A DNA stretch of 64,000 nucleotides. Origin: Motacilla alba alba. Taxonomy: Eukaryota; Chordata; Aves; Passeriformes; Motacillidae. Position 1 is the first letter of the stretch, and the number at the start of each line of letters is the position of its first letter. Below the pieces are notes generated by a model that searched no databases, was not told where the DNA came from, and was given only the letters and a program-made list of their open reading frames with translations. Shown piece by piece: positions 32,596 through 45,424 of the stretch. The position numbers and the translations under genes are program-made. The stretch spans positions 62,352,886 to 62,416,885 of the forward strand of contig NC_052020.1 of NCBI RefSeq assembly GCF_015832195.1. The letters are read 5' to 3'.

Positions 32596-34342
32596 GTGAG
32601 TAGCAGAATTTTCGGGTTTTGGCCGCTGTGGATGCTGGGCTGCAAGGTGTCACAAAGGATGCGGGCTGAGGAGGGTAGGCTGGAGGGTGACAGAGGATCG
32701 GGTAGCTGAGAGGCAGAAGGAATCTTTAGGAGCGACTGGGGGGTCCAGATTGTCACAGAGATGCTGAGAGGCTACTCTAGGGAACTTGAGGGTGACAAGA
32801 AGAGGCTTGGGGAGAGCCTTGAGGGGAAAAGTGGGGGGTGCCTGAGGGTGACAGGTGAACCAGCACTCACACCTCCCCTAACCTCACCCTAAAAACCAAC
32901 CCTACCCGGGTGGAGAGCGTCCATCGGAGGTTAGGAGGCCAAGGGACAACGTTGCAGGGCTTGGGGTGACACACAGACATTCCGGGCTGAGGGGCAAAGA
33001 GGGGGGGTTTGACAAGTGGGCAGCTTACACTGAGGGTTAGGGGTAAAAAGGACAGGACCCAGAGTAATAGGTAAGGTTAGGCTACAGGTGCAGAAGCCCT
33101 CACCCCAACCCTAAGCTCACCCCAAACAGCACCCCTAGGACACCAGTTTTCCCCAACAACAGCACAAGGCAGCGACCGTAGTAAAAAGGTAGCGATGATG
33201 TTTGTGGGCTAGACAGTGAAAGGTAGGAGTTGGGGGATGTGCATTTTTTAGGGCTTTTTTCAGGGGTTGCAAAGGATATTTTAGGGTTGTGTTTGTGGGA
33301 GTTTTTTAGGGATTTTCTGGGAACGTTTAGGATAATTTTAGGGCTCTTTCAGGGCTTTTAAGAGGTCTTTTTAGGGTATTTTAAGGGCTTTCTTAGTAGT
33401 TTTTAGAATTTTTAGGGGGGTTTCTGAGTCTTCTTGGGGCTTTTTTAGGACTATTGAGGGTATGTGGAGGACTTTTTTAGATATAGGGTATTTCTACAGT
33501 TTCTGAGGGAATTTTTAGGTCTGTTTTAAAGGTCTTGTCAGGGCATTTTAAGGATTTTTGGGCTATTTTTGAGCTCTTTTAGGACTATTTAGGGGATATT
33601 TAGGGGTTGTTAGGGGTGTTCTGGGGTTTTTAAAAGTAGGGTATTTTTAGTGTATTTTAAGGGTATTCTTTGGGGGGTTTTAGGACATTTTGAAGATTAG
33701 GGCTTTTTTTAGGGAATTCTTAGGGTTTTTTGGGGTCTTTTCACAGCACGAAACACAGAGGCCGAAGGGCAGCTGAGAAGGGGCTTGAGGGTGACACAGA
33801 GCCTGAAGGCTGGGGCGTAGAGGGAGGGATTTAGGGGTAAAGGGAGAGGACCTGAGGGCTGGACAGTCCAGTGGAAATCAGGGCTACAGGGTACAGCTTA
33901 GGAGGCAAGTTCAGGTACACACACCCCAGCCCTGACTTCACCCTAAGCAGTCCCCCTACCAACAGCCTTTTCCCCCAACAGCAGCACAACACAGCAACCC
34001 CAACAGTGAGACCACACCGCAACCCTCCCGGTGTGACAAGACAGCAACCCTCACACCAGGACAATGACAGAACCCTCAGAGGACAACAAGTACCACTGCA
34101 AAAAGATAGGGACGACATCTGAGGGCTAGAGAGCAATAGGTAGAGTTTGGAGGCTGAGCATGTTTTTTTTGAGGTTTGTTCCAGAACTTTTAAACATACT
34201 TAGGGGATTTTGGAAGGTTTTTTAGGACTTGTCTGGGATTTTTTAGGGTATTGTTGGGGGTTTTTCAAAGCTATTTTAGGAATCTTTAGCATATTTTGAA
34301 GATTACGGGCAGGGTCAGAGGACACACCCTCTGAAAAGGCAA
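32596..34342 (+). repeat. TTTTAGGG-rich degenerate block, copy 2
   Basis: This repeats 9463-11210 almost exactly at an offset of 23,132-23,133 bp, with single-base differences only. Confidence 0.65.
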
Positions 34343-35311
34343 AGTTTTAGGGCTGCAATGCATTAGAAAGGGGCCAGCGGCAGCACAGCGGGTCCTGTCC
34401 CCCGCTCTCGGTCCGAAAGTCGTAAGTTTTAGACCCAGCTAAGTCCTTGCGGTCAAAGTTAGGGTTAGATGCCCTTAGCTTTGGTCTGTGAGAAATTCCA
34501 CACAGGAAAACTCACACCCCGAGTTTCCCGATGCCAGTTTGCAGGAGGCGCTCAGCAAACTGCCAGGGCAGCCCGAGTTCTAGGCGGGGGCAGCTCCACT
34601 CCGGGAGAGATCCCGCGCCGTTCGGAAGCGGAGCAGGCATAGGCCCCCGGACAGGAACGCCAGCCCTTTTCCCCATAAAGCCAAACTCACCCCCGCCGCG
34701 TGCGGACGTCCGTTCACAAGAGGCCCGTGGCACTCCAAGGGCAGCGAGAGTTCTCGGCTTCGGCAGCTGCGGTCTGCCAGAAATCGTTTGCCGTCTGCAG
34801 TTTTGGAGGCAGAATCCCAGTTTTGGCCCTGGGCACGCAGAAGGGAAAGACTGTTAATTTCCTTGGAAAGGAAAGTCTAGCACCACATTGTTTAAGGGGC
34901 AGATGAAGGGCTGTGTAGGGGAGGGAACTTTCTTCACAGGACCTTTCTTCACCTCACCCCCCAGTCCAAGGTCTAGCAGCACCCCGTGTGACCAGCTGCT
35001 TTCAGGGGGTTACCCGGGCACATCTGCACAGGGAGATGCTAGTCCAGAGGGGCTAACGGGGGTATCCCGAGCGTCCCTCCCAGAGCTACGGTCGGAACAT
35101 CCAGCAGGGACAGGGGAGCAGCCGGACCCACCCGGGCACGGAGCATCGCTTCGAGAAAATGCCAAGAGAAGAACCCTCTCGCCAAGGGGCGGCACCTGAG
35201 CGGGCCGGGCAGCATGTGGGGTTCCAGGGGAGAGCTTTCAACTTTCCCCTTTTACTGTGTCAGTCCCTCCCCAGAGCCTTCAGACCCTCCACAGTACTCC
35301 CAGAAAAGAGA
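34343..35311. other. Conserved module sequence with no gene recognised, copy 2
   Basis: This matches 11211-12179. The differences near 35010-35025 (TACCCGGGCACATCTG against TCCCCGGGCACACCCG) alter both strands' frames. Confidence 0.4.
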
Positions 35312-35857
35312 GGGGTTATTAGGAGAAAAGGGGTTTAAATGGAGGGAAAAAGCTTCCCTTTCTCCTATTTTTTGTGTTCAAATTGTGAGGGAATCTGCTT
35401 CCCCTGCAATTTTAATGGTCTCAGTTGAAAGAATCCTGCCTTTTCTATGCTGTTAGGGGGGGCTAATTGACAGGGAGTCACCATTTTCCATTATTTTCCA
35501 GTTTAAATAGAAGGGGAAAACCTTAACGATGTTTTTTATGGGTTTGATTTAAGGGTAACCACCCTCTTTTTTGTTTTCCTAAGGCTTAAACTGAGGGGGA
35601 TGCCCAGCTATCTCTCCTTCTTAAGGGTTTGGATTGAGGGAAAAATCCCTATTTTTTTCATCACTGGAGAGATTTACAGTAAGAAAACCTGCTCTTTTCC
35701 CAATATTTTAGGGGATTAAATTAAAGGGCAGAAGGCATTTATTTGCCATTGTATCAGTTTCAGTGGAGGCAACTGCCCCATTTTCTCATTTGAAGGGGTT
35801 CACTTGAAGGAAGCTCTGCCTTTTTCAGCATTTTAAGGGTTTAAATGTGCATTTCAG
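35312..35857. repeat. About 43-bp degenerate minisatellite, copy 2
   Basis: The same series of TTTAAATTGAGGG-like phrases as at 12180-12725, with only a few substitutions. Confidence 0.65.
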
Positions 35858-36036
35858 GGCACTTCTTTCTGTGCCCTAGGACCAGATATCTCAGAGAAGG
35901 GTGAGCCTGGCACGTACCTAACCCTTACACTGCCTGGGAGGCGATTATTTTTCTTATTTTTGTTTATAATGTAGATAGCCCTAATTAGAGGTCCCAAGCA
36001 GACTTAGACTATTCCCTCCAACTGCACACCGATGGT

Positions 36037-36733
36037 TGTGGCGTACAGGTATTTATAGGGGTACACATAAGCTTTTCTCAGCAGTTTCTATTCCCGATTT
36101 TTACGTCACAATTCTGTACACTATTGTGAGTTAGTTTTCTCAGGATGTACCCCAGAAAGGAGTATCCCCAGATGGTGGGGTCCGACTTCCGAAAGAAGAA
36201 AGAGGCCTCCCAGCTGGTGCGGTCCGGACTCCAGATGTGGGTCCACCTTTTAATTACAAGGACTATAAATCTTGTAACAGTGATGTCCAGCTTCCCTTGG
36301 TTGAAGCCATCAATCCTTGGGTTGATGTCCATCTTCCTTTCTTAAGCTGCTTTTTACTGTTTTGCTAAGGTGTTGAGATAAGCATATTTCCTTTACATAT
36401 ATTCTAAACTTATATTTTCAAAGCTCCTTACTACAAGTAATATTCTAAAATTATACTTCAAAAGGTTATTATTGCAAAGCTGTTAAATGCTTAGCTACGT
36501 GCAGAAAGTTCCTGTCCAGCAGCAACATCTTTAAAGCTTTAATTCAGATGCTATAACAGTTAATTGCAAACAAAGGATAAGTTCAAAGGCCTTCTTCCAT
36601 GCTTTACTACCTCAGTTATTTTTTAAGAATTCATCCTCTAATTGTCCCATGATCAGTTTCTACACATATCACAATCACAAGTATACACGCTGCCTGTATG
36701 TACCTGACACGAAACACAGCTTTGTATCTCACA
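36037..36733 (-). mobile_element. LTR-like element, copy 2
   Basis: It has the same TGTG...CACA ends and the same junction to ACGGATCC as at 13601. The two elements differ by very few bases, so the junction arose once and was then duplicated with its surroundings. Confidence 0.4.
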
Positions 36734-37186
36734 CGGATCCTTTGGGAGATAGTGTTTCTGGTTACGTTTCTTTTTTGCCTTCACGTTTCTTACTAGGTGG
36801 TATTTTTATTTTGGTAGTTTGAGGCCTTTTGGGGTTTATTGTGTTAGGAATATTTTTTTTGCTTGTTGCTAATTTAAGTTTATGTGTGCTATTTAAAAGC
36901 CAGCTCCACTTGAGCTGTGGGGAACTAGGAGCATATCTGTTCTGATCTTCCTCTCACCTTTCTTCCCACAGCTGTTTCTGTACTCCTGACTTCCCGTCAC
37001 GCCAGGGACACGTGGCTTGGAGCACAGCAGCCGGATTCCTCACTTAGCCGTGTCAGCTTGGTGCAGGTTACGAATTACAGGGTGACTTGGAAACCCAGAA
37101 ACAAAGGGAAGAAGCTGGTATGTCTCTTAGCAGGGGGAAAAAAAAAAAAAAAACAACAAAAAAACCCCAAAAAACCAAAAAACAAA

Positions 37187-37221
<35 letters not shown>

Positions 37222-37697
37222 AAAAAAAAAAAAAAACCCAAAAAAAACCCCTACATCAGGGCAATAATTCAGGGGACTAACACTTCATCTTTAACTTTCT
37301 TCTGTGCTCAGTCCTCATCGCCGGGAGCCGTGAAAGCCCCCTGAGCTGTAGGTCTCATACAGACCTACCTCGTTTGGTCCAAAAAATCAGTATTTTATTA
37401 CTGTGTGCACACTCAGGGGGAAGATTTTATCCCATATCCCTCAGAGGGACATTAAACCTCCAGTTTCCCTTTTCTTGAACAGTTTGAGAGAGGATATTAC
37501 TTATGTAATTTTTACTGCAGGCATTTGATCTTTTTGAAGACCGTTTGTGCGTGTGCGTGCCCCTAATAGCTGTCCCCTCTCTAACACAGGATGGGGAAGA
37601 AAGGCTGCAGAGCTTCCTGCAACGGGCTGCGAGCGCAAAGAGCGAGGAGGCAGCGGAAGACCGGACTCAGGAATCGGAACGGTTTTCTTGGGTTTAA
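36734..37697 (+). pseudogene. Gene copy 5, lacking exon 1 (exons 36972-37117, 37590-37697)
   Basis: Exons 2 and 3 are intact, with no exon 1 or island A because of the LTR-like junction. Exon 3 matches copy 1. The A-rich tract is at 37136-37250 and AATAAA at 38176-38181. Confidence 0.65.
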
Positions 37698-38175
37698 GAA
37701 GCTCGAATGGCGCTTCAAGACATTTATATCAGACCTGGTTTAATTTCATTACCCTTTTTTTTTACATCCACAAAAAAACCCCAACCCTCCCCCCCCCCCC
37801 CACCTCCAGGATCCATCGCTGCTGCTGCCGTGCGTGACGAGAAGCCGTCTTCCCTCTGCCCGGAGCAGCTGAGAGATGGAGCAGCACCCCAAAGGACTTT
37901 CTGCTCAGTGATTATAGCTGAGTTTTAGTGGGAATTCTCTGAGCAATCTGGTGGATTGTGCTTGAACGTGGCCGTGAGGGTAGCTGAGCACGGCAGTCCG
38001 GATCTGCGAGCCGCGGTGCCGGAGCTCTTTGAAAGGTCGTGGGGGATGCATTCATTCCATTGAATCCCGGCCCTGTGCTGTGCCCAGGCCCTTTGTACAA
38101 AGAGGGTACGGGGAGAAACCAGAACTGCACGTTGCTTGCGATACGTATGGAGTTTTGAAAGCTTTAGTTCTAGCT

Positions 38176-38181
38176 AATAAA
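38176..38181 (+). terminator. Polyadenylation signal, gene copy 5
   Basis: AATAAA in the conserved 3' context. Confidence 0.6.
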
Positions 38182-40190
38182 AGAAGTTAGTTTGAAAAAA
38201 AGCCAAATAATTTATTTTTTTTTCCTTCAACGTGATACTCTTTGGTGGTGTACGGTGTGTTGTCTTCTTTTTTGGTGTTGTTAACTCTGTGTCATTTGTT
38301 TTTTGAGTGAAGATAACTCTGTGGATGGCTTGGTTTGTATTTGAGGCAGAATTAATTTCAACAGGTTTCTTTAATAGACTTCTGAGATGTATTGCTGGGA
38401 TTTTGGCTTAGTTTATCGTAGGTATAAACACAGAGATTTGGTAGGGGCAGCTCGGCTGCTGGAGTTTTGGGTGTTTAAGTGATTGGATGGCTTTTGTTAC
38501 CTGCAGTTTTTAATTTTTGAAAGGTTTTTTTACGTAGTGGCTTAAGGTGGTTTTTAGAATTAATTGTCTTGCTTCATGTTGTGTGCAGCCGGTGTGGGGG
38601 GGGGGGGGGGGGGTTTAGTTTTCTTTTTGGGGACAGGAGCATTTATATGGTGGGTGTTTATAGGCAGTATATATTTTTTTAAAATTTTAGCAGTGATATT
38701 TTTTGACATTTTAATAGCTTAGAATTTTTTTTATGCTTTTCATTAGTTTTTTTTTAAATTTAAAATTATTTCTACAGATTATTGTTCATTACTTGTGAGT
38801 TAGCATAAAGGTAGAGCTTCGGGGGTCTTTTTAGTAATGTTTAGGGTCAGTTGTACAGTCTGGAGTTTAGGGAGCTGGTTTGATTTATTTTGTACAGGTT
38901 TTTGTTTTTCTTAGCAGTTCTTTCCTTTTGGATGTGTATTGGAGTTTTTTGGGTTTCTGAGAAATTGATTGAGGAGGAAGTTTATGATGAGGAAGCACGG
39001 AGGTTTTGGGCTAGCTCTAATGGGATTTTTACATTTCTTTATAGATGGGTTTGTTTGAGTTTCTAATCGGGGGAAGCCTTGTGGGATCTCCGCTCTGTTG
39101 GCAACAGGAGCGGGCTCTGTTTTTCTGTGTTGTGCTGGGATGTGAGCGCGTGGCGGTGCCGAGGAGGGTGCAGCATTTTTGTGGTTCTGATGTGTTAGGT
39201 TAGTGAATTTATGGGGTTCGATATCTAGTTTAAAATAGAAAGAAATATCCATTTAAAAAGATCACATTATAAGGGTAAACATAAGAATCGAAACAAATCA
39301 AACTGTAATATATAGTATGTTCTTGTAACCTGGTATAACATATACAAAACACAGTCTATTCTATATACGCACAAATATCTAACTATAGATCGTAAATATA
39401 AAAATAATGACATACAGTTTAAAATAAACGGGGCGTTTTTTTGGTTTTTATTAGTTGATAGGCAGGTTTTTTACTCAGTAACATAAATAGAAATAATCTA
39501 AAAATAGAAATCCAAAGATCCAAATATATCTATAATGATATCTATAAATATTACCTATGAATTAATAGAAGTAAGAGAGATATCTAAGAATAGTATGTAC
39601 ATATATATGTATATATATTTATGTATATATAAAAATATATTAAAAGGTATTTTATATAACATGTATAATCTACATAATAAATAAAAAATATAAATGGAAA
39701 TATGAATATATAATTATGAAAAATGTAATAGCCTAAAAAATTTCCACTATACTACAAGTAATACCTTGAATGTAATACTCTAAAAAATATGGTTTAAATC
39801 AAGGGGGGGGGGGGGTTGCTTTTTATTTGGTTTGAGGCGGGGTTTTTTATTTTAATTGATTATTTTAATTATTTTATTTTAAATAATACAGATCTTGATA
39901 GTGTTACACAGTTCTACATAGAGAGACATATAATCACGATTTAAAAAATATTTCCAGAAATATAAAATATAAATAAATAGAAGGGATAGGAAGAGATGTA
40001 ATATAGAATACAGATAGCACTACACATCAATAGACATTTTAAATGGAAATGGGAATGTAAATATAAAAATTTGGCGTTTTTTCAAACTTAAATGCAGTTG
40101 AAAAGAAAGGGGTTCTTTTTGGCTTTCATTTGGGTAGAGGCAGGGTTTTGTTTTTGTTTTTTTTTTCTTTTTCTCCTTTCGCGTTGTCGG
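38182..40190. repeat. Gene-flanking sequence and satellite, copy 5
   Basis: This matches 3583-5590, with G runs near 38596-38613 and 39804-39815 and satellite boxes at about 39465, 39832 and 40134. The minus-strand 113-codon frame runs 39252 to 38911. No other gene is seen. Confidence 0.65.
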
Positions 40191-40199
40191 GGGGGCATT

Positions 40200-40450
40200 G
40201 ATTCTGGAGGGTTTTTTTGCCGGGGGCGGCTCCCGTTGCGGTGGCAGCTGCCGGTTTTTGCCGCCTTCCCCGGCGGCAGCGCCGCGGCGTGGGGTGGGGC
40301 GGGCGGCGGTGCTGCCACCCTGTGGGCAGAGCGCGGTAGTGCAGGCGAGCGGCGCTCGGCGGCCGAGCGGCGCTCGGCGGGCACGCCTGTGTGCGGCGGC
40401 GGGCGGCAGGGCGGGCGCGGCGTGTCGCGGACGGGCTTGACCTTCTCAAG
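40200..40450 (+). promoter_or_regulatory. CpG island B, copy 4
   Basis: As the other island B copies, leading into array 4. Confidence 0.6.
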
Positions 40451-41285
40451 ATGGCGGCAAAAAAGGCGCGCAAATCGGAGGACCGCGGTGCGTCTACTGG
40501 ACTGCCGGAACGGAACGCCGGCGCCGGCGCGGCGCGAGCGGGATTTTCTGTGGCGCTTCGGGTACCTAGGAGACGGGCTGTGGGCTCAGCGGCGCCGCGG
40601 GCGGGCGTTATTTCGGCGGGTTGGTGACAGGCATTGGCGCTAAACGCCTATCTCCCTGCCGAGGTCCCCTCCCCGCCGCCCTGTTTGAGTGTGGCGTGTC
40701 GCGGACTGGTTTGACCTTCTCAAGATGGCGGCAAAAAAGGCGCGCAAATCGGAGGACCGCGGTGCGTCTACTGGACTGCCCGCACGGAACACCGGCGCCG
40801 GCGCGGCGCGAGCGGGATTTTCTGTGGCGCTTCGGCTAGCTTGGAGACGGGCTGTGGGCTCAGCGGCGCCGCGGGCGGGCGTATTTCGGCGGGTTGGTGA
40901 CAGGCATTGGCGCTAAACGCCTATCTCCCTGCCGAGGTCCCCTCCTCGCCGCCCTGTTGAGTGTGGCGTGTCGCGGACTGGTTTGACCTTCTCAAGATGG
41001 CGGCAAAAAAGGCGCGCAAATCGGAGGACCGCGGTGCGTCTACTGGACTGCCCGCACGGAACACCGGCGCCGGCGCGGCGCGAGCGGGATTTTCTGTGGC
41101 GCTTCGGGTAGCTTGGAGACGGGCTGTGGGCTCAGCGGCGCCGCGGGCGGGCGTATTTCGGCGGGTTTGTGACAGGCATTGGCGCTAAACGCCTATCTCC
41201 CTGCCGAGGTCCCCTCCCCGCCGCCCTGTTGAGTGTGGCGTGTCGCGGACTGGTTTGACCTTCTCAAGATGGCGGCAAAAAGGGC
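40436..41285 (+). repeat. 272-bp tandem array 4: three full units and one truncated
   Basis: TISU ATGs lie at 40451, 40725, 40997 and 41269. The first unit is 274 bp: an extra T near 40610 (GGGCGTTATTTCGG) shifts its frame to a stop at 40627, and another extra T lies at CTGTTTGAG. All three units carry GGTGCG. Confidence 0.9.
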
Positions 41286-41297
41286 GCGCAAATCCAG

Positions 41298-41541
41298 CTG
41301 AGCCGAGTGCAGCCGAGTGCAGCCGAAGAGCCGAGCGTAGCCGGGCGTAGCCGAGAGTAGCCGAGTGCAGCCGAAGAGCCGAGCGTAGCCGACGGTAGCC
41401 GAGTGCAGCCGAAGAGCCGAGTGCAGCCGATAATAGCCGGCTTTAGCCGAAGAGCCGATAATAGCCGACCGTAGCCGAGTGCAGCCGAAGAGCGGGGCAT
41501 AGCCGAGTGTTGTCGAGAACAGCCGAGTGTAGCCGAAGAGA
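41298..41541 (+). repeat. Decamer array following 272-bp array 4
   Basis: The same order of decamers, with GAGTAGCCGAGTGC where most copies have GAGTAGCCGAATGC. The inverted copy shares this variant. Confidence 0.9.
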
Positions 41542-41650
41542 CCTAATATAGACTACAGACAGCACTACCCATCCATAGACATTTGAAATGGGAATGGCAA
41601 TGTAAAAATAGGGCATGTTCTCAAACTAAAATGCTGTTTAAAAGAAAGGG

Positions 41651-42650
41651 NNNNNNNNNNNNNNNNNNNNNNNNNNNNNNNNNNNNNNNNNNNNNNNNNN
41701 NNNNNNNNNNNNNNNNNNNNNNNNNNNNNNNNNNNNNNNNNNNNNNNNNNNNNNNNNNNNNNNNNNNNNNNNNNNNNNNNNNNNNNNNNNNNNNNNNNNN
41801 NNNNNNNNNNNNNNNNNNNNNNNNNNNNNNNNNNNNNNNNNNNNNNNNNNNNNNNNNNNNNNNNNNNNNNNNNNNNNNNNNNNNNNNNNNNNNNNNNNNN
41901 NNNNNNNNNNNNNNNNNNNNNNNNNNNNNNNNNNNNNNNNNNNNNNNNNNNNNNNNNNNNNNNNNNNNNNNNNNNNNNNNNNNNNNNNNNNNNNNNNNNN
42001 NNNNNNNNNNNNNNNNNNNNNNNNNNNNNNNNNNNNNNNNNNNNNNNNNNNNNNNNNNNNNNNNNNNNNNNNNNNNNNNNNNNNNNNNNNNNNNNNNNNN
42101 NNNNNNNNNNNNNNNNNNNNNNNNNNNNNNNNNNNNNNNNNNNNNNNNNNNNNNNNNNNNNNNNNNNNNNNNNNNNNNNNNNNNNNNNNNNNNNNNNNNN
42201 NNNNNNNNNNNNNNNNNNNNNNNNNNNNNNNNNNNNNNNNNNNNNNNNNNNNNNNNNNNNNNNNNNNNNNNNNNNNNNNNNNNNNNNNNNNNNNNNNNNN
42301 NNNNNNNNNNNNNNNNNNNNNNNNNNNNNNNNNNNNNNNNNNNNNNNNNNNNNNNNNNNNNNNNNNNNNNNNNNNNNNNNNNNNNNNNNNNNNNNNNNNN
42401 NNNNNNNNNNNNNNNNNNNNNNNNNNNNNNNNNNNNNNNNNNNNNNNNNNNNNNNNNNNNNNNNNNNNNNNNNNNNNNNNNNNNNNNNNNNNNNNNNNNN
42501 NNNNNNNNNNNNNNNNNNNNNNNNNNNNNNNNNNNNNNNNNNNNNNNNNNNNNNNNNNNNNNNNNNNNNNNNNNNNNNNNNNNNNNNNNNNNNNNNNNNN
42601 NNNNNNNNNNNNNNNNNNNNNNNNNNNNNNNNNNNNNNNNNNNNNNNNNN
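41651..42650. other. Assembly gap 2 (exactly 1,000 N)
   Basis: A second run of exactly 1,000 N. It starts in a satellite monomer equivalent to about 7058 and ends in unrelated DNA. Frames drawn across it have no meaning. Confidence 0.95.
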
Positions 42651-42860
42651 GTAAAGCAGCATGATTGCATACAATATAAGCACACACAATGTAAACCAGC
42701 ATCATTACATACAGTATAAGTACATACAATATGAGCCAGCATAATTGCATACAATATAAGCCAACACAGGTACATAGAGGATAAGTACAAACAATGTAAA
42801 CCAGCATAATTGCATATAATATAAGCGCACACAGTATAAGCCACCATCGGTACAATATAA
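42651..42860. repeat. About 42-bp tandem repeat beside gap 2
   Basis: Units such as GTAAACCAGCATAATTGCAT followed by ACAATATAAGCACACACA recur with spacing near 42 bp and small indels. The array probably continues into the gap. Confidence 0.75.
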
Positions 42861-43192
42861 GTGATTTGAGATAACTCTCTGGAAGATTAATTCTTGAGCC
42901 GTCTACCCTTTGAGAAGATGGAACCTAGAGAACTAGTAGTCACATGAGGGTGTAATACACTCCCTATGGAAGTCCAAGAGAATGGCACGGGAAAAAAAGG
43001 CACTACCAAAGTTGAGAAGGAAGATGAATGAAAATATCTTGTGTACTTCTTCCTGGCTCAGAGAGTAAAAATGTAAAGATGCCGGAATAAGCGATATCCG
43101 GGGAGGAACGTGAGTAAAATGCGGCCGATATGATGCAGAATGATGCCGATAAAGCATCGAGATGTAACAAAGGCCTACAGCACAGAAGACAA
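42861..43192. other. No gene seen between the 42-bp and 20-bp repeats
   Basis: Ordinary-looking sequence with short frames on both strands. I see no promoter, splice or domain evidence. Confidence 0.4.
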
Positions 43193-43262
43193 TGGACACG
43201 GACAACATAACACAGACATGGACAACATAACACAGACACGGACAACATAACACAGACACGAG
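43193..43262. repeat. 20-bp tandem repeat (ACGGACAACATAACACAG type)
   Basis: Three exact-length 20-bp units at 43201-43260 plus a partial unit upstream, with a C/T difference in one unit. Confidence 0.85.
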
Positions 43263-44340
43263 TGGAAACCGCCTGGCAGTTTCACCTTATGGACCCAAGA
43301 TTCCTAGCGCAAGATGAGCCACAGGCCGATGATGCCAAAGGAAAGAAAGCCCTAGGACAGCACGTGATGATGAAACGCAACTCCTTAAAAGAAGTTAGTG
43401 TCAGAGCAGTTAGGAGGATGCTCAAAAGGCTCAGTACGCCTAGAGAAGGAAGCGAAGACTGCCGGGTGACCGTGGCTATAGCTCCGAGCCTGAAGGTGAG
43501 CTCCTCGGGGGAAAGATCCACGACGACGCTGAGAGTCGAAGAAGGCTGACGACGCAAAGTTCACAGAGAAACGTTCAAAGAGAATGCAGAGATGGATCGG
43601 AACTACCCTGCCCGGCAAAGGCGCTGCTGAGGCTGAGGACAAGCCCTATCCCTTTACTTCCAAAGAGCTCCATCCCCCTACAGACCTCTCCGCTAAGCTA
43701 ACATTAAACTGCCTCCTGTGATAGCAAAGGTTTTTCCCCTTCTCCCAACTACTCGCCCCAACACTTAGCTTTTGGAAGATGAGCGAACAAAATCCATCGT
43801 CGGTTGGATGTGGACATCAAGACGTGTGCTTCGGTGCAGCCGTTTCCAAACTTCGCCTACAAGCCTCCTCACGGTACCTAAGAGAAAACAGAAAAGGTGA
43901 CTATTGCCCTCAAAATGAGTAATCCCCGGGACTCCTCCACACCACTGTCCCAGCTCACCTCAAATCTTGATTTGACTCCAGAGGCTGGCCCGAAGATACC
44001 TGCAAAAAGAAAAGGTACACGCTTAGCGTGCTGCTACGGAACGCTCACCCGTGAGTCATCCTGCCTAAACACCGACTCACCCGCTTGCCTCTGTTCCTTG
44101 GCACACCTAGGGCAGGGACAGCACCTGTAATGAAACAAAGCAAAACAGGATGCTGAGATACTGGGAAAACACAACCTCCCTGATCTGACAAGTATGCCAC
44201 ACCTATACCTAAAGCTTGCACCCACCTGGCATCGGGCATCCTTGGCCGGGAGAAGTTGCAAGGAGACCACCTAACAAAAAAACAGTGGATGCTTAGAGTT
44301 GCACCAGAAATTGAGGCCTCAGCAATAACAAATGCTGGCA
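43263..44340 (-). repeat. Diverged left end of the 1.7-kb exon array
   Basis: Scattered similarity to the modules to the right, with several GTGAG-like donors on the minus strand, but too diverged to place exons. A 95-codon plus-strand frame at 43262-43549 lacks any recognisable motif. Confidence 0.35.
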
Positions 44341-44359
44341 TCTTTTGATCACTGCTCAC

Positions 44360-44515
44360 CTTGCCCTCCTCAACTTGACTGCTGCTCTCTGGCATAATTT
44401 CCTAAAAAAGAAACCAAAAAAAAAGGCAATGAACAGTGCTGCAACAGAGACACCATTTACACTTCCCCAGCAGACACAAACGATGACTGACCTGATCAGG
44501 GGAATCCTTCTGCAC
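44360..44515 (-). pseudogene. Exon module 5 of the array (shortened)
   Basis: The 63-nt exon is reduced to 24 nt (44492-44515, VQKDSPDQ) but keeps both splice sites and phase 0. The 42-nt exon at 44360-44401 reads EIMPESSSQVEEGK. Later exons are too diverged to place. Confidence 0.4.
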
Positions 44516-45424
44516 CTGAAGGAAAGTTAAGGCAAAAGTCAAAGGGCTGCAGGATACCTTCACAGCTCCAAACAGCTTGTGTCAATCTAGGAATACCACC
44601 TAGAGTCCGACTACAGCCCACGCTACAAATCAAGTCCCCGGGACTGGTCCTATCGCACCAGGCTACGCAGCGGGGCAGAGCAGCTCCGGCACAGATATGT
44701 GCACACACCCGTGACACAGGACGGGACGTGACAAACAACGGGGGACACAACAGGGATAGAAATCTCTTGGCAAGAAGGATGACTGCAAGGACCAAAAGAA
44801 TGCAATATGAGATGACCGAGTCGAGAGCGATGGCGAGCTGATGAGGCTCAGAGAACCCTGGAGGAAGAAGATGATAACTGAAATATTTATTCCAAGAAGC
44901 TGCAAAGATGGATGCCTGTGAATCCTACGGTCAGAATCCTCTACCAGTCCTCACATTCTTACAACTCCTAATCTGCCGCAATGGATCCTTGCGGGGCGCA
45001 GCTGTCCATACAGCTCAGAACAAGACCTGAAAAGACATCTGACCGGATGCTTCTAAAGAGAGATGCGATTCTGATGCCTGTCTGAGCTCCCGAGTCAAAA
45101 GTTCTATGGCATCGGTGCCAGGCCAAGGAACGCAGAGATCACAGATGCTAAGAATGATGCATGGGTTTCTGACAGGCCCCTCAAAGGGCTAAGGAAAAAG
45201 GCATGAGATACCCAAACACACAGAACGCACAATAGACAAGTGACACGAGACACACCGGGACTGCTCTGCCCTGAGCATGTCAGCACTGTGATCAAAAGTG
45301 ACACTTTCCCATTCAGTGGCCTAAGGGGCCGCTTCTTCCACATCCCCGTCTCCAAAGCGGACTCAAAAACTCCTCCTGGTGAGTCCCGACCCAGCACCCT
45401 GCTTTCATCCCCTCTATGGGTCAC

